64,000 bases of DNA from Flavobacterium sp. BFFFF1 (GTDB lineage Bacteria; Bacteroidota; Bacteroidia; Flavobacteriales; Flavobacteriaceae), in the NCBI RefSeq assembly GCF_002256285.1, contig NZ_NKJE01000001.1, forward strand, positions 163,851-227,850, given 5' to 3'. Under the pieces are notes generated by a model, which was given only the letters and a program-made list of their open reading frames with translations, was not told where the DNA came from and did not search any database. This document shows, piece by piece, positions 37,157 to 45,567 of the stretch. Both the position numbers and the translations under genes were made by a program. The stretch's first letter is position 1. Each line of letters begins with the position of its first letter.

Positions 37157-37972
37157 ATGAATATTATCAAATTTTTAGAGTCATTTACCAATGAGGAAAT
37201 GATGCGCAGTGAAGGCTCAAGAAGAGACAGTTTCGGACAATTCGGAAAGATAGGAAGAAACCTGGCGCTTGCCGCGGTACCATTTGGGCTCGCTACCATG
37301 ACATCAAAGGTTTTTGCATCAGATATTACAGCAACACCAGCGACCCCAACCGGAGCGCTGCAGTTTGCACTTATATTGGAATACCTGGAAAAGGAATTCT
37401 ACCAGTTGGGCCTGGATTCCGGAGTGATCCCAACCGGCGGAAGGGACGAGAAAGTCTTCATGCAGATTTCTGCACATGAAAGCGATCACGTGACGTTCTT
37501 AAGCAACGCACTTGGCGCAGATGCACCTGCAAAACCGACTTTCGACTTTACAGTGGGAGGCGCTTTTGACCCGTTTAACGACAACGGAATTGGCCAGGCT
37601 ACAGCTTATGCCCAGTTCCTTGCCTTGGCCCAGGCCTTTGAGGACACCGGCGTGCGTGCTTATAAAGGACAGGCAGGAAACCTGATCACTCAGCCCGCGT
37701 TGCTAACCGCAGCGTTGCAAATCCATTCTGTTGAAGCAAGACATGCTTCGGAGGTAAGGAGATTGCGCGGACTTAAAGGATGGATTACCGGAAACCAACG
37801 CGGCGCAGGAATGCCCGATGCCACACAGGCGGTATATAATGGTGAGGAAGTCACATCGCAAGCTGGATATAATACCGCTGCGCTCTTTGGAGCCGATGCC
37901 GGTTCTGAGGCCTATGATGAACCTTTGACTACGCAACAGGTCGTTGATATTGCCAACCTATTTATAGTGTAA
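37157..37972 (+). CDS. Ferritin-like exported protein, second of a pair
   Basis: 271 aa. The N-terminus has SRRDSFGQFGKIGRN followed by a hydrophobic stretch and VFASD, an atypical Tat-like signal without lipobox. The ferritin-like domain keeps the same helices as its neighbour: EYLEKEFYQLG, AHESDHVTFL, AFEDTGVRAYKG and VEARHASEVRRL. It is homologous to the upstream gene and co-transcribed, ending at a strong terminator. Substrate and function are unknown; storage or oxidation of iron is an inference from the fold. Confidence 0.85.
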   Translation: MNIIKFLESFTNEEMMRSEGSRRDSFGQFGKIGRNLALAAVPFGLATMTSKVFASDITATPATPTGALQFALILEYLEKEFYQLGLDSGVIPTGGRDEKVFMQISAHESDHVTFLSNALGADAPAKPTFDFTVGGAFDPFNDNGIGQATAYAQFLALAQAFEDTGVRAYKGQAGNLITQPALLTAALQIHSVEARHASEVRRLRGLKGWITGNQRGAGMPDATQAVYNGEEVTSQAGYNTAALFGADAGSEAYDEPLTTQQVVDIANLFIV

Positions 37973-37994
37973 GCTTAATTTAAGTTTATACCCA

Positions 37995-38024
37995 TGAAAA
38001 CCATCCCCACGGATGGTTTTTTTT
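37995..38024 (+). terminator. Terminator of the ferritin-like gene pair
   Basis: AAAACCATCC / GGATGGTTTT stem with loop CCAC and a run of eight T. Confidence 0.9.
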
Positions 38025-38114
38025 AGTTTAAAGTTTAAGGGTAAGGTTTTTGAGTAACTTTAATCGTTAAGTTTTGAACTTGTATAAATCCCTCAAAATA
38101 ATCTTTTACAGACA

Positions 38115-38145
38115 TTTGCATTTAAAATAAATAATCGTACTTTTG
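38115..38145 (+). promoter_or_regulatory. Promoter of rplM-rpsI
   Basis: TTTG (38115-38118), 19 nt, TACTTTTG (38138-38145): perfect Bacteroidota consensus. The leader of about 40 nt contains a small TCCC/GGGA hairpin; an L13 autoregulatory leader is known in Bacteroidia, but I cannot confirm its structure here. Confidence 0.75.
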
Positions 38146-38190
38146 CACTCCCTTTATTGGGGATGGAATGTTTAATTAAAATAAATTATT

Positions 38191-38646
38191 GTGAACACAT
38201 TAAGTTACAAGACAATTTCAGCCAACAAGGCCACTGTAAGCAAAGAGTGGATTGTTGTTGATGCTGACGGTCATAACTTGGGTCGTCTTGCTTCCAAAGT
38301 CGCTATGATCTTGAGAGGAAAGTACAAACCGAGTTACACACCGCACGTGGACTGTGGCGATAACGTAATTGTTATCAACGCGGAAAAAATCAACCTTACG
38401 GGTTCAAAAATGGATGACAAAATTTACATGCGTCATACCGGTTACCCAGGAGGTCAGAGAACCTTAACTGCTAAAGTTTTACAGGCTAAAAACCCTGCTG
38501 CTTTAGTTGAGAAAGCTGTAAAAGGCATGCTTCCAAAAAACAAATTGGGCGCTGAACTTTTCAGAAACCTGAATGTAGTAGTAGGTCCAGAGCACAAACA
38601 AGGCGCTCAAAAACCTAAAACTGTTAACCTAAACGATCTTAAGTAA
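38191..38646 (+). CDS. rplM: 50S ribosomal protein L13
   Basis: 151 aa from a GTG codon at 38191. WIVVDADGHNLGRLASKVA, GKYKPSYTPHVDCGD and the YMRHTGYPGGQR stretch are the classic L13 features. L13 is an early-assembly 50S protein. The stop overlaps the rpsI start (TAATG). Confidence 0.97.
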   Translation: MNTLSYKTISANKATVSKEWIVVDADGHNLGRLASKVAMILRGKYKPSYTPHVDCGDNVIVINAEKINLTGSKMDDKIYMRHTGYPGGQRTLTAKVLQAKNPAALVEKAVKGMLPKNKLGAELFRNLNVVVGPEHKQGAQKPKTVNLNDLK

Positions 38647-39032
38647 TGGCAGTAATCCACAAAATCGGCAGAAGAAAAACGGCCGTAGCACGTGTGTATG
38701 TTTCTGAAGGAACAGGAAAAATCACCGTAAACAAAAAAGAATTCGCAACTTACTTTCCGACCGCTACTTTACAGTACAAAGTAATGCAGCCAATGACCAT
38801 GACTGAAAACGCAGACAACTATGACGTTAAGATTAACGTGTATGGTGGTGGTGTTACAGGCCAGGCAGAAGCTGTGAGAATGGCTATTGCAAGAGCAATG
38901 TGTGAAGTGGGTGAAGGAAACAGAGCGATCCTTAAACCAGAAGGTTTATTGACAAGGGACCCAAGAATGGTTGAACGTAAGAAGTTCGGTCAGAAAAAAG
39001 CCCGTAAGAGATTCCAGTTCTCTAAACGTTAA
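38646..39032 (+). CDS. rpsI: 30S ribosomal protein S9
   Basis: 128 aa. IGRRKTAVARVY at the start, VYGGGVTGQAEAVRMAIARA, and the basic tail KKFGQKKARKRFQFSKR that reaches the P site tRNA are all present. It overlaps rplM by one base. Confidence 0.97.
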   Translation: MAVIHKIGRRKTAVARVYVSEGTGKITVNKKEFATYFPTATLQYKVMQPMTMTENADNYDVKINVYGGGVTGQAEAVRMAIARAMCEVGEGNRAILKPEGLLTRDPRMVERKKFGQKKARKRFQFSKR

Positions 39033-39144
39033 TATTACCTGTCCTGTGCTGAGCGTACAGGGCATCAAGTTCATTAAATTATTAAAAACTAAGTTATTGT
39101 TACTATTCCCGCTGAGGCTGGAAATTAGTTTAGCATCTAAATGA

Positions 39145-39179
39145 AGCCAATAGCCAACAGCTAACAGCTGACAGCTTAT
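39145..39179. repeat. 7-bp periodic repeat, copy 1 (upstream of rpsB)
   Basis: Five consecutive heptads: AGCCAAT, AGCCAAC, AGCTAAC, AGCTGAC, AGCTTAT. They lie in the 185-bp gap between rpsI and rpsB. The same pattern on the other strand occurs at 50427-50461. Confidence 0.7.
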
Positions 39180-39217
39180 GGAACATTGCTAATTCGACAG
39201 AACGTAAACTATTACAA

Positions 39218-40066
39218 ATGGCAAACAAAGTAGAAGTTAAAGAATTACTGGAAGCAGGTGTTCACTTCGGACACATGACCAGAAAATGGGACCCAAACAT
39301 GGCCCCTTACATTTATATGGAGCGTAATGGTATTCACATCATTAACCTATATAAAACCGCAGCTAAAATCGAAGAGGCTAACGACGCCCTTAAAAAAATC
39401 GCTGCATCAGGTAGAAAGATCTTATTCGTAGCTACCAAAAAACAAGCAAAAGACATCGTTGCTGAGAAAGCAAAAGCTGCAAACATGCCTTACATCACTG
39501 AAAGATGGCCAGGCGGAATGCTGACTAACTTCGTAACCATCCGTAAAGCTGTTAAGAAAATGGCTACGATTGACAGAATGAAGAAAGACGGCACATTCCA
39601 GACACTATCTAAAAAAGAGCGTTTACAGGTTGATCGTCTGCGTGCAAAACTAGAGAAGAACTTAGGTTCTATCGCTGATATGTCAAGACTTCCTGCCGCG
39701 TTATTCGTAGTGGATATCAAAGCAGAACACATCGCAATAAAAGAAGCACAGAAATTAAACATTCCAGTTTTCGCAATGGTGGATACAAACTCTGACCCAC
39801 GTGAGGTTGATTATGTAATCCCTGCAAATGATGATGCTTCTAAATCAATAGAGAAAATTTTATCTTTAGTAACAAACGCAGTAATCGACGGTCTGTCAAA
39901 CAGGACTTCTGACAAAGAAGATGCTGGTGATGACGTTGCTGACGAAGTGGAAGCACCGGTAACTGCAGCTGCTCCCGTAGCGGAAGCGCCTGTAGTTGAA
40001 GAAGCTCCTGTGGCTGAAGTAGCAGAAGAAGCTGCTCCTGAAGTGACTGAGTCTACTGAAGAATAA
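39218..40066 (+). CDS. rpsB: 30S ribosomal protein S2
   Basis: 282 aa. Starts VKELLEAGVHFGHMTRKWDP; contains ITERWPGGMLTNF and FAMVDTNSDPREVDYVIPANDDASKSI. The last 45 residues are an Ala/Glu/Val-rich acidic tail, which is common in this phylum. It is followed by tsf, as in nearly all bacteria, with an AT-rich hairpin between the genes. Confidence 0.97.
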   Translation: MANKVEVKELLEAGVHFGHMTRKWDPNMAPYIYMERNGIHIINLYKTAAKIEEANDALKKIAASGRKILFVATKKQAKDIVAEKAKAANMPYITERWPGGMLTNFVTIRKAVKKMATIDRMKKDGTFQTLSKKERLQVDRLRAKLEKNLGSIADMSRLPAALFVVDIKAEHIAIKEAQKLNIPVFAMVDTNSDPREVDYVIPANDDASKSIEKILSLVTNAVIDGLSNRTSDKEDAGDDVADEVEAPVTAAAPVAEAPVVEEAPVAEVAEEAAPEVTESTEE

Positions 40067-40075
40067 AACAAAAAC

Positions 40076-40140
40076 AATTACGAATTATGAATTATGAGTT
40101 TACGTGCTGCGTAATTCATAATTTGTAATTCGTAATTCAT
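40076..40140. repeat. AT-rich imperfect inverted repeat between rpsB and tsf
   Basis: Left arm AATTACGAATTATGAATTAT and right arm ATAATTTGTAATTCGTAATT can pair over about 20 bp, with a loop of roughly 20 nt. The element resembles one between atpD and atpC. Confidence 0.65.
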
Positions 40141-40174
40141 TTTAAAAAATCTTTTAATCTTTAAATAAAACACA

Positions 40175-40996
40175 ATGGCAACAATCACTGCTGCAGACGT
40201 AAATAAATTAAGAACAATCACAGGTGCCGGAATGATGGACTGCAAAAAAGCACTTGTTGAAGCGGATGGGGATTTCGATCTTGCAATCGAAAACCTACGC
40301 AAAAAAGGACAAAAAGTAGCCGCTAACCGTTCAGATCGTGAATCGACTGAAGGAGCTGCTGTAGCGGTAGTAAGCGCTGACAAAACGGAAGGTGTTGCAA
40401 TCACTTTAAATTGTGAAACCGACTTCGTAGGTAAAAATGAAGGTTTCGTGAAACTTGCAAACGACTTGGCAAACCTTGCTTTACAATTTGATACAAAAGA
40501 AGATTTCCTTGCTGCTGATTTCAATGGCATCACTGTCGCTGAGAAACTCATCGAGCAAACAGGGGTTATCGGAGAGAAAATCGAAGTAGCCTCTTTCGAA
40601 AGATTGAAAGGCGCGTTCGTTGGATCATACGTTCACTCTGGTAAAATTGCCACTTTGGTAGCACTTTCTGCTAACGTTGAAGGCGCTGAAGAAGCTGCTA
40701 AAAACGTGGCAATGCAGGCGGCTGCGATGTCTCCAATCGCTCTTGACGAAACTGGCGTTGACGCCGCAACTGTTGAGAAAGAAATCGAAATCGCAAAAGA
40801 CCAATTGCGTCAGGAAGGCAAAGCTGAAGCTATGCTTGACAATATCGCAAAAGGAAAATTACAGCGTTTCTTCAAAGACAACACTTTGGTAAACCAGGAT
40901 TACATTAAAGACGGTTCTATGAGTGTTGCTGCTTATGTAAAATCTGTAGATGCAGGTCTTACAGTAACAGGCTTCAAGAGGGTTGCTCTGGGATAA
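40175..40996 (+). CDS. tsf: Elongation factor Ts
   Basis: 273 aa. N-terminal UBA-like domain (VNKLRTITGAGMMDCKKALVEA), then LNCETDFVGKNEGF and the core that drives nucleotide exchange on EF-Tu. Ends at a terminator. Confidence 0.97.
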   Translation: MATITAADVNKLRTITGAGMMDCKKALVEADGDFDLAIENLRKKGQKVAANRSDRESTEGAAVAVVSADKTEGVAITLNCETDFVGKNEGFVKLANDLANLALQFDTKEDFLAADFNGITVAEKLIEQTGVIGEKIEVASFERLKGAFVGSYVHSGKIATLVALSANVEGAEEAAKNVAMQAAAMSPIALDETGVDAATVEKEIEIAKDQLRQEGKAEAMLDNIAKGKLQRFFKDNTLVNQDYIKDGSMSVAAYVKSVDAGLTVTGFKRVALG

Positions 40997-41017
40997 TTAT
41001 AATTCAAAACTACTTAA

Positions 41018-41052
41018 GAAAAGGCGCTGGTTTATTCCAGGGCCTTTTTTTA
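41018..41052 (+). terminator. Terminator behind tsf
   Basis: AAGGC-GCTGG / CCAGG-GCCTT stem with one mismatch, loop TTTATT, then a T run. Confidence 0.85.
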
Positions 41053-41093
41053 TTTAATCATAACACTATTGAATTTCATTAAGCGTTGTCTAT

Positions 41094-41101
41094 TATATTT
41101 G
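41094..41101 (+). promoter_or_regulatory. -7 element of the TraB/GumN gene
   Basis: TATATTTG matches TAnnTTTG; a TTG 22 nt upstream (41069-41071) could serve as -33. Leader only about 16 nt. Confidence 0.5.
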
Positions 41102-41123
41102 TTTAACTGAAAAAACAAAACCC

Positions 41124-44100
41124 TTGAAAAAAATTGCACTGCTACTCGCAATCCTGTCAGGCCCGCTGTTGACAGCCCAAAAAAACAACAGCCTGCTCTG
41201 GGAAATTTCCGGTAACGGACTCTCAAAAAATTCGTATTTGTACGGAACAATGCACGTGAGCGACAAGGTTTCCTATCACTTGTCAGACGCTTTTTTCAAA
41301 CACCTGATGGAAGCCGATATTGTAAGCAATGAAAGTGACCCCGAAAGCTGGGAGGAATTCTCCCGCGACCGCTATCGTGACAACATGCCGGAATACTATT
41401 CCAGGAATTATAAATTCTACAGCTATTTCTACCTAAAACCCATTGAAAAAGAAACCCTCAAATACTTGTTTACAGGCAACAGCTACTACGCTGGTTTAAT
41501 GTCGCTAAATTATTACGATGACGTGAGCGTCGACTACCAGGAAAGCAATGTCCTCGATATGTTCATATACCAAACAGGACGAAAATATAAAAAACGGATT
41601 GTTGGACTCGAGAACGCTAAAAAATCAATGCAACTCTTTTACAGCGTCACAGGAAAAGACGCGCGGCCCAAAGATGAAAACAAGTTGCTCGCCCTGAAAA
41701 TCATGAAAAACCGCCCGCTTGACGAAGCCATGAAGGATTTGTACCGCGAGAAGGACATTGTGATGCTGGATTCGCTTTCGAAACTGACATCTTCGGAAAA
41801 ATCTCATGAAGCAATGATCGTTAAACGCAACATCACTATGGCGCGCAGCATCGATTCGCTGGCAAAAACCGGAAGTGTATTCGCCGCCGTTGGCGCCGCC
41901 CACCTCGCAGGAAAGCAGGGCATCATCGATTTGCTGCGCGCTAAAGGCTATACGTTAAAACCGGTCATTGATTCGCTGACGAACGCGGGTAAAAAGCAGA
42001 AAAAGATTATCGAGGAATATTTTCCCGAACCAGAATTCAAGCTTGCTACCACAAGGGACAACATGATATCAATGCCCATGACAAAGAATATCAGGGATGA
42101 AGACTATAATATCGAATCTCCGGATTATACCAATGGCGGCGTCACGACCCTCAGGCGTGTACCGTTGAATTATTTTATGAAGAAAGATGCAGACCTATTA
42201 AATCCCAAATCCCTTGATAGTCTTTTCTATGAGGGGATTGCCGGAAACATCCTCGAAAAAAAATATTTTGAACAGGAAAATTTTTCAGGGTATGACATCC
42301 GGAACATCACCAAAACAGGAAATACGCAGCACTCACGCTTCTACATCACGCCTTTGGAGATTATTGTAATTTCGATGACCGGCAAAGGCGACTATGTGAA
42401 ACAATATGAAAATCGCGTATTCGACAACATCAAAATCAAGGCTTTCAAAAAAGATTGGGACCTCGTCAGCCCGAAACGCGGCGGGTTTGAAGCTTTGATG
42501 CCCTCCTTCGCATCAATTTTCGGCGCAAATCCTGACAAGAGTGACGACATCAACATCCAGGCATACGATCCTAAAGAGAAAGGATCCTATTTCCTCTCTG
42601 AAAAAACCCTCAGCGATTTATCTATGCTCGAAGAGTCCGAATATGAGCACAAACAAATCCACTACGAATTTTACATGCAGCACAGCGCCGACACCACGGA
42701 GACGCGCTTTGACAAAAACAAAAACGCATACGAATCGGCGTCGACAATCGGCACTAAAAAAATACGGCTCAAAAGCATTATCAAAGGCAACAAATACTAC
42801 CTTCTGGGAACGGTAAATGCCTCTAAAGAAAATACTTCGCGTTTCTTCGAGTCATTCTCCACGAAACCCTGGCTGTTTGATGCGGCAACAAAGGTTTACA
42901 CCGATACCATTGCCCAGTTCAGCATTACAGTGCCCGAAAAACAAAACCGGCAATTGTTTTCACAATTTCCATCAAGGGAATCGTCCCATAAAAATATTTT
43001 TGAACAGGAACGTGAATATTATAATTTCAATTCCGAGACCGGCCAGAGTATCTCGATGGCATTTGTGAAAAACGGAAAATACGAACGTGCGTTACCATTG
43101 GATTCAATCCGGAAAAAACTGAACAAAGAATGGCTCACTGAATTCACCTCAAACGATACTGGCGCGGACAGCACGGCAACTGTTTACGACGAGTATGATT
43201 ACGACTATAGTAGCAGTACCGCAAGAATGGCTTTCAACAACGCGCTTTACAATCACCGAAAAGGCTATGCAGCCAACCAATGGAATTCGCTCATCGATCA
43301 GGAGAAAGACAACTATGAGTTCGTAAACCAATCTCAAACTTTTGACAAGCCTCACAACAGGCATGTGATCGACGCAGTAGTCTCTAAACCAAATGCCACG
43401 CAGGCCATACGGTATAGGGCTTACGTTTATGATGATCGGATCTTCACTTTTTCAGCGCTGACTGACAAAATCCAAAATGAGGACACGAAGTTCATGGAAC
43501 GAACAATGAACTCACTTGAACCGACAGAAAAAAGCAAATTTTCAGATTCGAAGGAAAAAATCAAGACTTTTATTGATGATGCCAACAACCCTAAAGATAC
43601 CATCCGCTATTCCGCCTTATCCTCAGCTGATGTATTGGAAATTACCAGAACGGATTTTCCGGCAATGCGAAATTTCATCAAAACGTTTACATTTAACGAT
43701 AAGGAAAGCGAGAAATTCGCCAAACAAACAATACTCGCTAAAATCATCAGCATAGAAAGTCCTGAAGCTCTTGCTTTCGCCGACGAATTTTACAAGAGCG
43801 CTGAGGCCACTACCACAGACCAGCTTACGATTTTACGCGCTTTGGCAACACATAAAAGCAAAGCAGCATACACGAAAATCCGCAATCTAATGGAATATGA
43901 CTTGCCACTGCCGCAGTCCCGTTATGAAATAGTGAACCTGTTTACACAGTTTAAAAACAATGGCGCCCACAGCAGGCATTTGTTTCCGGCTATCTTTGAA
44001 TTTTACAGCATTCCGGAATACAATGAACCAATACTTGATTTCGCAGGCTATTTATTGGACAAAGACTTCATTTCTTCAAAAACACTCAAATCGTACCGAA

Positions 44101-44873
44101 AGATGATTGTCACCAATGCAAAATTAGAATGTAAACGGATGGTGACATGGAAACAAAACAATCCGGAAACGACACAAACGGACAATACAGAAGAAGCTGA
44201 AGCATCGGTTATCGAGGAATACACACAAAACGATACGCATGTGCCCTCAGAAACGATTATCAGCTACCTTGAACTGATTTACAGTCTTCCACAAGGCAAC
44301 CAAACAACTGCATTGATCACAAAAATCAAGGCACTCGATATTCCGGAATTGAATACCGAATTGATGCGTCTGGATTTTCTAAATGATAAGCTCGGTAACG
44401 ATGATATCACGAAGTTGTTGCACAACCCCCAATATGCCTACCCATTAATTTCACTATTGGCGAACCGTGGTAAAAACGAGCAATTTGCCGCCTTAACAGC
44501 TGATGAAATGGCTGTTGATGCACTGACAAACTTTAATCAGCTCACACCAAAGGATCCGATAACGATCGTATCTAAACGCACCATCGACTACAGGAGTCGG
44601 AAGGTTACATTTTATTTTTTCAGTTATCCTGCCAGGCCATCATACCGAAATGTTTCTAAGAAGGAATTCGTTGCAATCGCATTTATCAATGATGCAAACT
44701 CCATAAATCCGCTGGCGTATAAAGTTTTCAATATGCAGGCACCCGAAGATGAGGAAAAGGACCTGGAGCGAAGAATCCAGAGTGTTATCAATGCCGCGTT
44801 AAATGAAAAACACACCAGGGCAAGTTTTGAAAAGGAAGATGAAATGCACGCCCAATATTTTTGGGAATACTAG
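41124..44873 (+). CDS. Very large exported TraB/GumN-family protein
   Basis: 1249 aa from a TTG codon at 41124 directly followed by a signal peptide (KKIALLLAILSGPLLTAQ). Residues 25-290 form a TraB/GumN (Tiki-like) domain: LYGTMHVS near 40 and the final FAAVGAAHLAGKQGIIDLLRAKGY. TraB/GumN/Tiki domains include metal-dependent proteases. About 950 further residues have no family I recognise; the last third looks helical and repeat-like (HEAT/ARM-type, LTILRALATHKSKAAYTKIRNLM). Bacterial GumN proteins are usually near 300 aa, so the extension is the unusual part. Single gene. Confidence 0.75.
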   Translation: MKKIALLLAILSGPLLTAQKNNSLLWEISGNGLSKNSYLYGTMHVSDKVSYHLSDAFFKHLMEADIVSNESDPESWEEFSRDRYRDNMPEYYSRNYKFYSYFYLKPIEKETLKYLFTGNSYYAGLMSLNYYDDVSVDYQESNVLDMFIYQTGRKYKKRIVGLENAKKSMQLFYSVTGKDARPKDENKLLALKIMKNRPLDEAMKDLYREKDIVMLDSLSKLTSSEKSHEAMIVKRNITMARSIDSLAKTGSVFAAVGAAHLAGKQGIIDLLRAKGYTLKPVIDSLTNAGKKQKKIIEEYFPEPEFKLATTRDNMISMPMTKNIRDEDYNIESPDYTNGGVTTLRRVPLNYFMKKDADLLNPKSLDSLFYEGIAGNILEKKYFEQENFSGYDIRNITKTGNTQHSRFYITPLEIIVISMTGKGDYVKQYENRVFDNIKIKAFKKDWDLVSPKRGGFEALMPSFASIFGANPDKSDDINIQAYDPKEKGSYFLSEKTLSDLSMLEESEYEHKQIHYEFYMQHSADTTETRFDKNKNAYESASTIGTKKIRLKSIIKGNKYYLLGTVNASKENTSRFFESFSTKPWLFDAATKVYTDTIAQFSITVPEKQNRQLFSQFPSRESSHKNIFEQEREYYNFNSETGQSISMAFVKNGKYERALPLDSIRKKLNKEWLTEFTSNDTGADSTATVYDEYDYDYSSSTARMAFNNALYNHRKGYAANQWNSLIDQEKDNYEFVNQSQTFDKPHNRHVIDAVVSKPNATQAIRYRAYVYDDRIFTFSALTDKIQNEDTKFMERTMNSLEPTEKSKFSDSKEKIKTFIDDANNPKDTIRYSALSSADVLEITRTDFPAMRNFIKTFTFNDKESEKFAKQTILAKIISIESPEALAFADEFYKSAEATTTDQLTILRALATHKSKAAYTKIRNLMEYDLPLPQSRYEIVNLFTQFKNNGAHSRHLFPAIFEFYSIPEYNEPILDFAGYLLDKDFISSKTLKSYRKMIVTNAKLECKRMVTWKQNNPETTQTDNTEEAEASVIEEYTQNDTHVPSETIISYLELIYSLPQGNQTTALITKIKALDIPELNTELMRLDFLNDKLGNDDITKLLHNPQYAYPLISLLANRGKNEQFAALTADEMAVDALTNFNQLTPKDPITIVSKRTIDYRSRKVTFYFFSYPARPSYRNVSKKEFVAIAFINDANSINPLAYKVFNMQAPEDEEKDLERRIQSVINAALNEKHTRASFEKEDEMHAQYFWEY

Positions 44874-44883
44874 TTCATGCATT

Positions 44884-45408
44884 TTAATTCCTGATGCTAA
44901 AAGTGACTGAATTCAAAACTTGTGGGGTTTTATCCGTTTTGAAATCAAGGCTGTAAACCCTTTCTCCGGTATTCCCCGAAATTCTGAGCGTTCCATCTGT
45001 AATTTTGTAATAGCCTGTTTGTCCTTTGCAATAACAAAATCGACCAAAAAGCAATTTTGCGTTCTGAAGTGCATTCCCTTGTAAAACCGAAGACTTATTT
45101 TCGTTTTTTGACTCAAAGATGATCTCCTCCCGATACGTTCCATCCTGTACGCCATCCGGCACATTGCGGTTATACGCGACCTTGTATACATTTGTACCAA
45201 TTTCGTCCATTAATTCATAACTCCTATTCCCGAATTCATCTTCGTGGACGACCAGCGATTTTCCTGCAGTCATTTCCACTGTACATTTTCCATCAGCGGG
45301 GCAACCGGACAAAATAGAAATGTGTTGACCATTGTGATCCAATACCGGCCTGGTGTTGCAGCAGATGAGCGTGAAAAATCCTAAAAAAAACAGTATCAAT
45401 TTTTGCAT
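44884..45408 (-). CDS. Small putative lipoprotein, function unknown
   Basis: 174 aa. Signal peptide with a lipobox-like LICC (Cys at 16/17), then a predicted beta-rich domain with six further cysteines or so (CPADGKC, CYCKGQTGYY). No family recognised. It converges with the TraB/GumN gene (10 bp apart) and is divergent from the T9SS protease. Confidence 0.65.
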   Translation of the reverse strand: MQKLILFFLGFFTLICCNTRPVLDHNGQHISILSGCPADGKCTVEMTAGKSLVVHEDEFGNRSYELMDEIGTNVYKVAYNRNVPDGVQDGTYREEIIFESKNENKSSVLQGNALQNAKLLFGRFCYCKGQTGYYKITDGTLRISGNTGERVYSLDFKTDKTPQVLNSVTFSIRN

Positions 45409-45517
45409 ATCAAAAAGAATTTCAGTGTTTTGGGGTGTTTAAAAGTACAAAAAATATTTTAACACAAAAATGTGTGAAATTCACAACGCTTTCATGAACA
45501 ATTGATATTTTTTTTGA

Positions 45518-45525
45518 TACATTTG
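45518..45525 (+). promoter_or_regulatory. -7 element of the metalloprotease gene
   Basis: TACATTTG matches TAnnTTTG, 43 bp before the ATG. No convincing -33 TTG at 17-22 nt. Confidence 0.45.
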
Positions 45526-45567
45526 GACACTTTTTTAATTTTTAAAAAATCTATACCCCCCTTTAAA

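Noticed and set aside
39145-39179. Short repeats that might be a CRISPR remnant
   Set aside because: Units are 7 bp with no spacers and no cas gene anywhere in the window.
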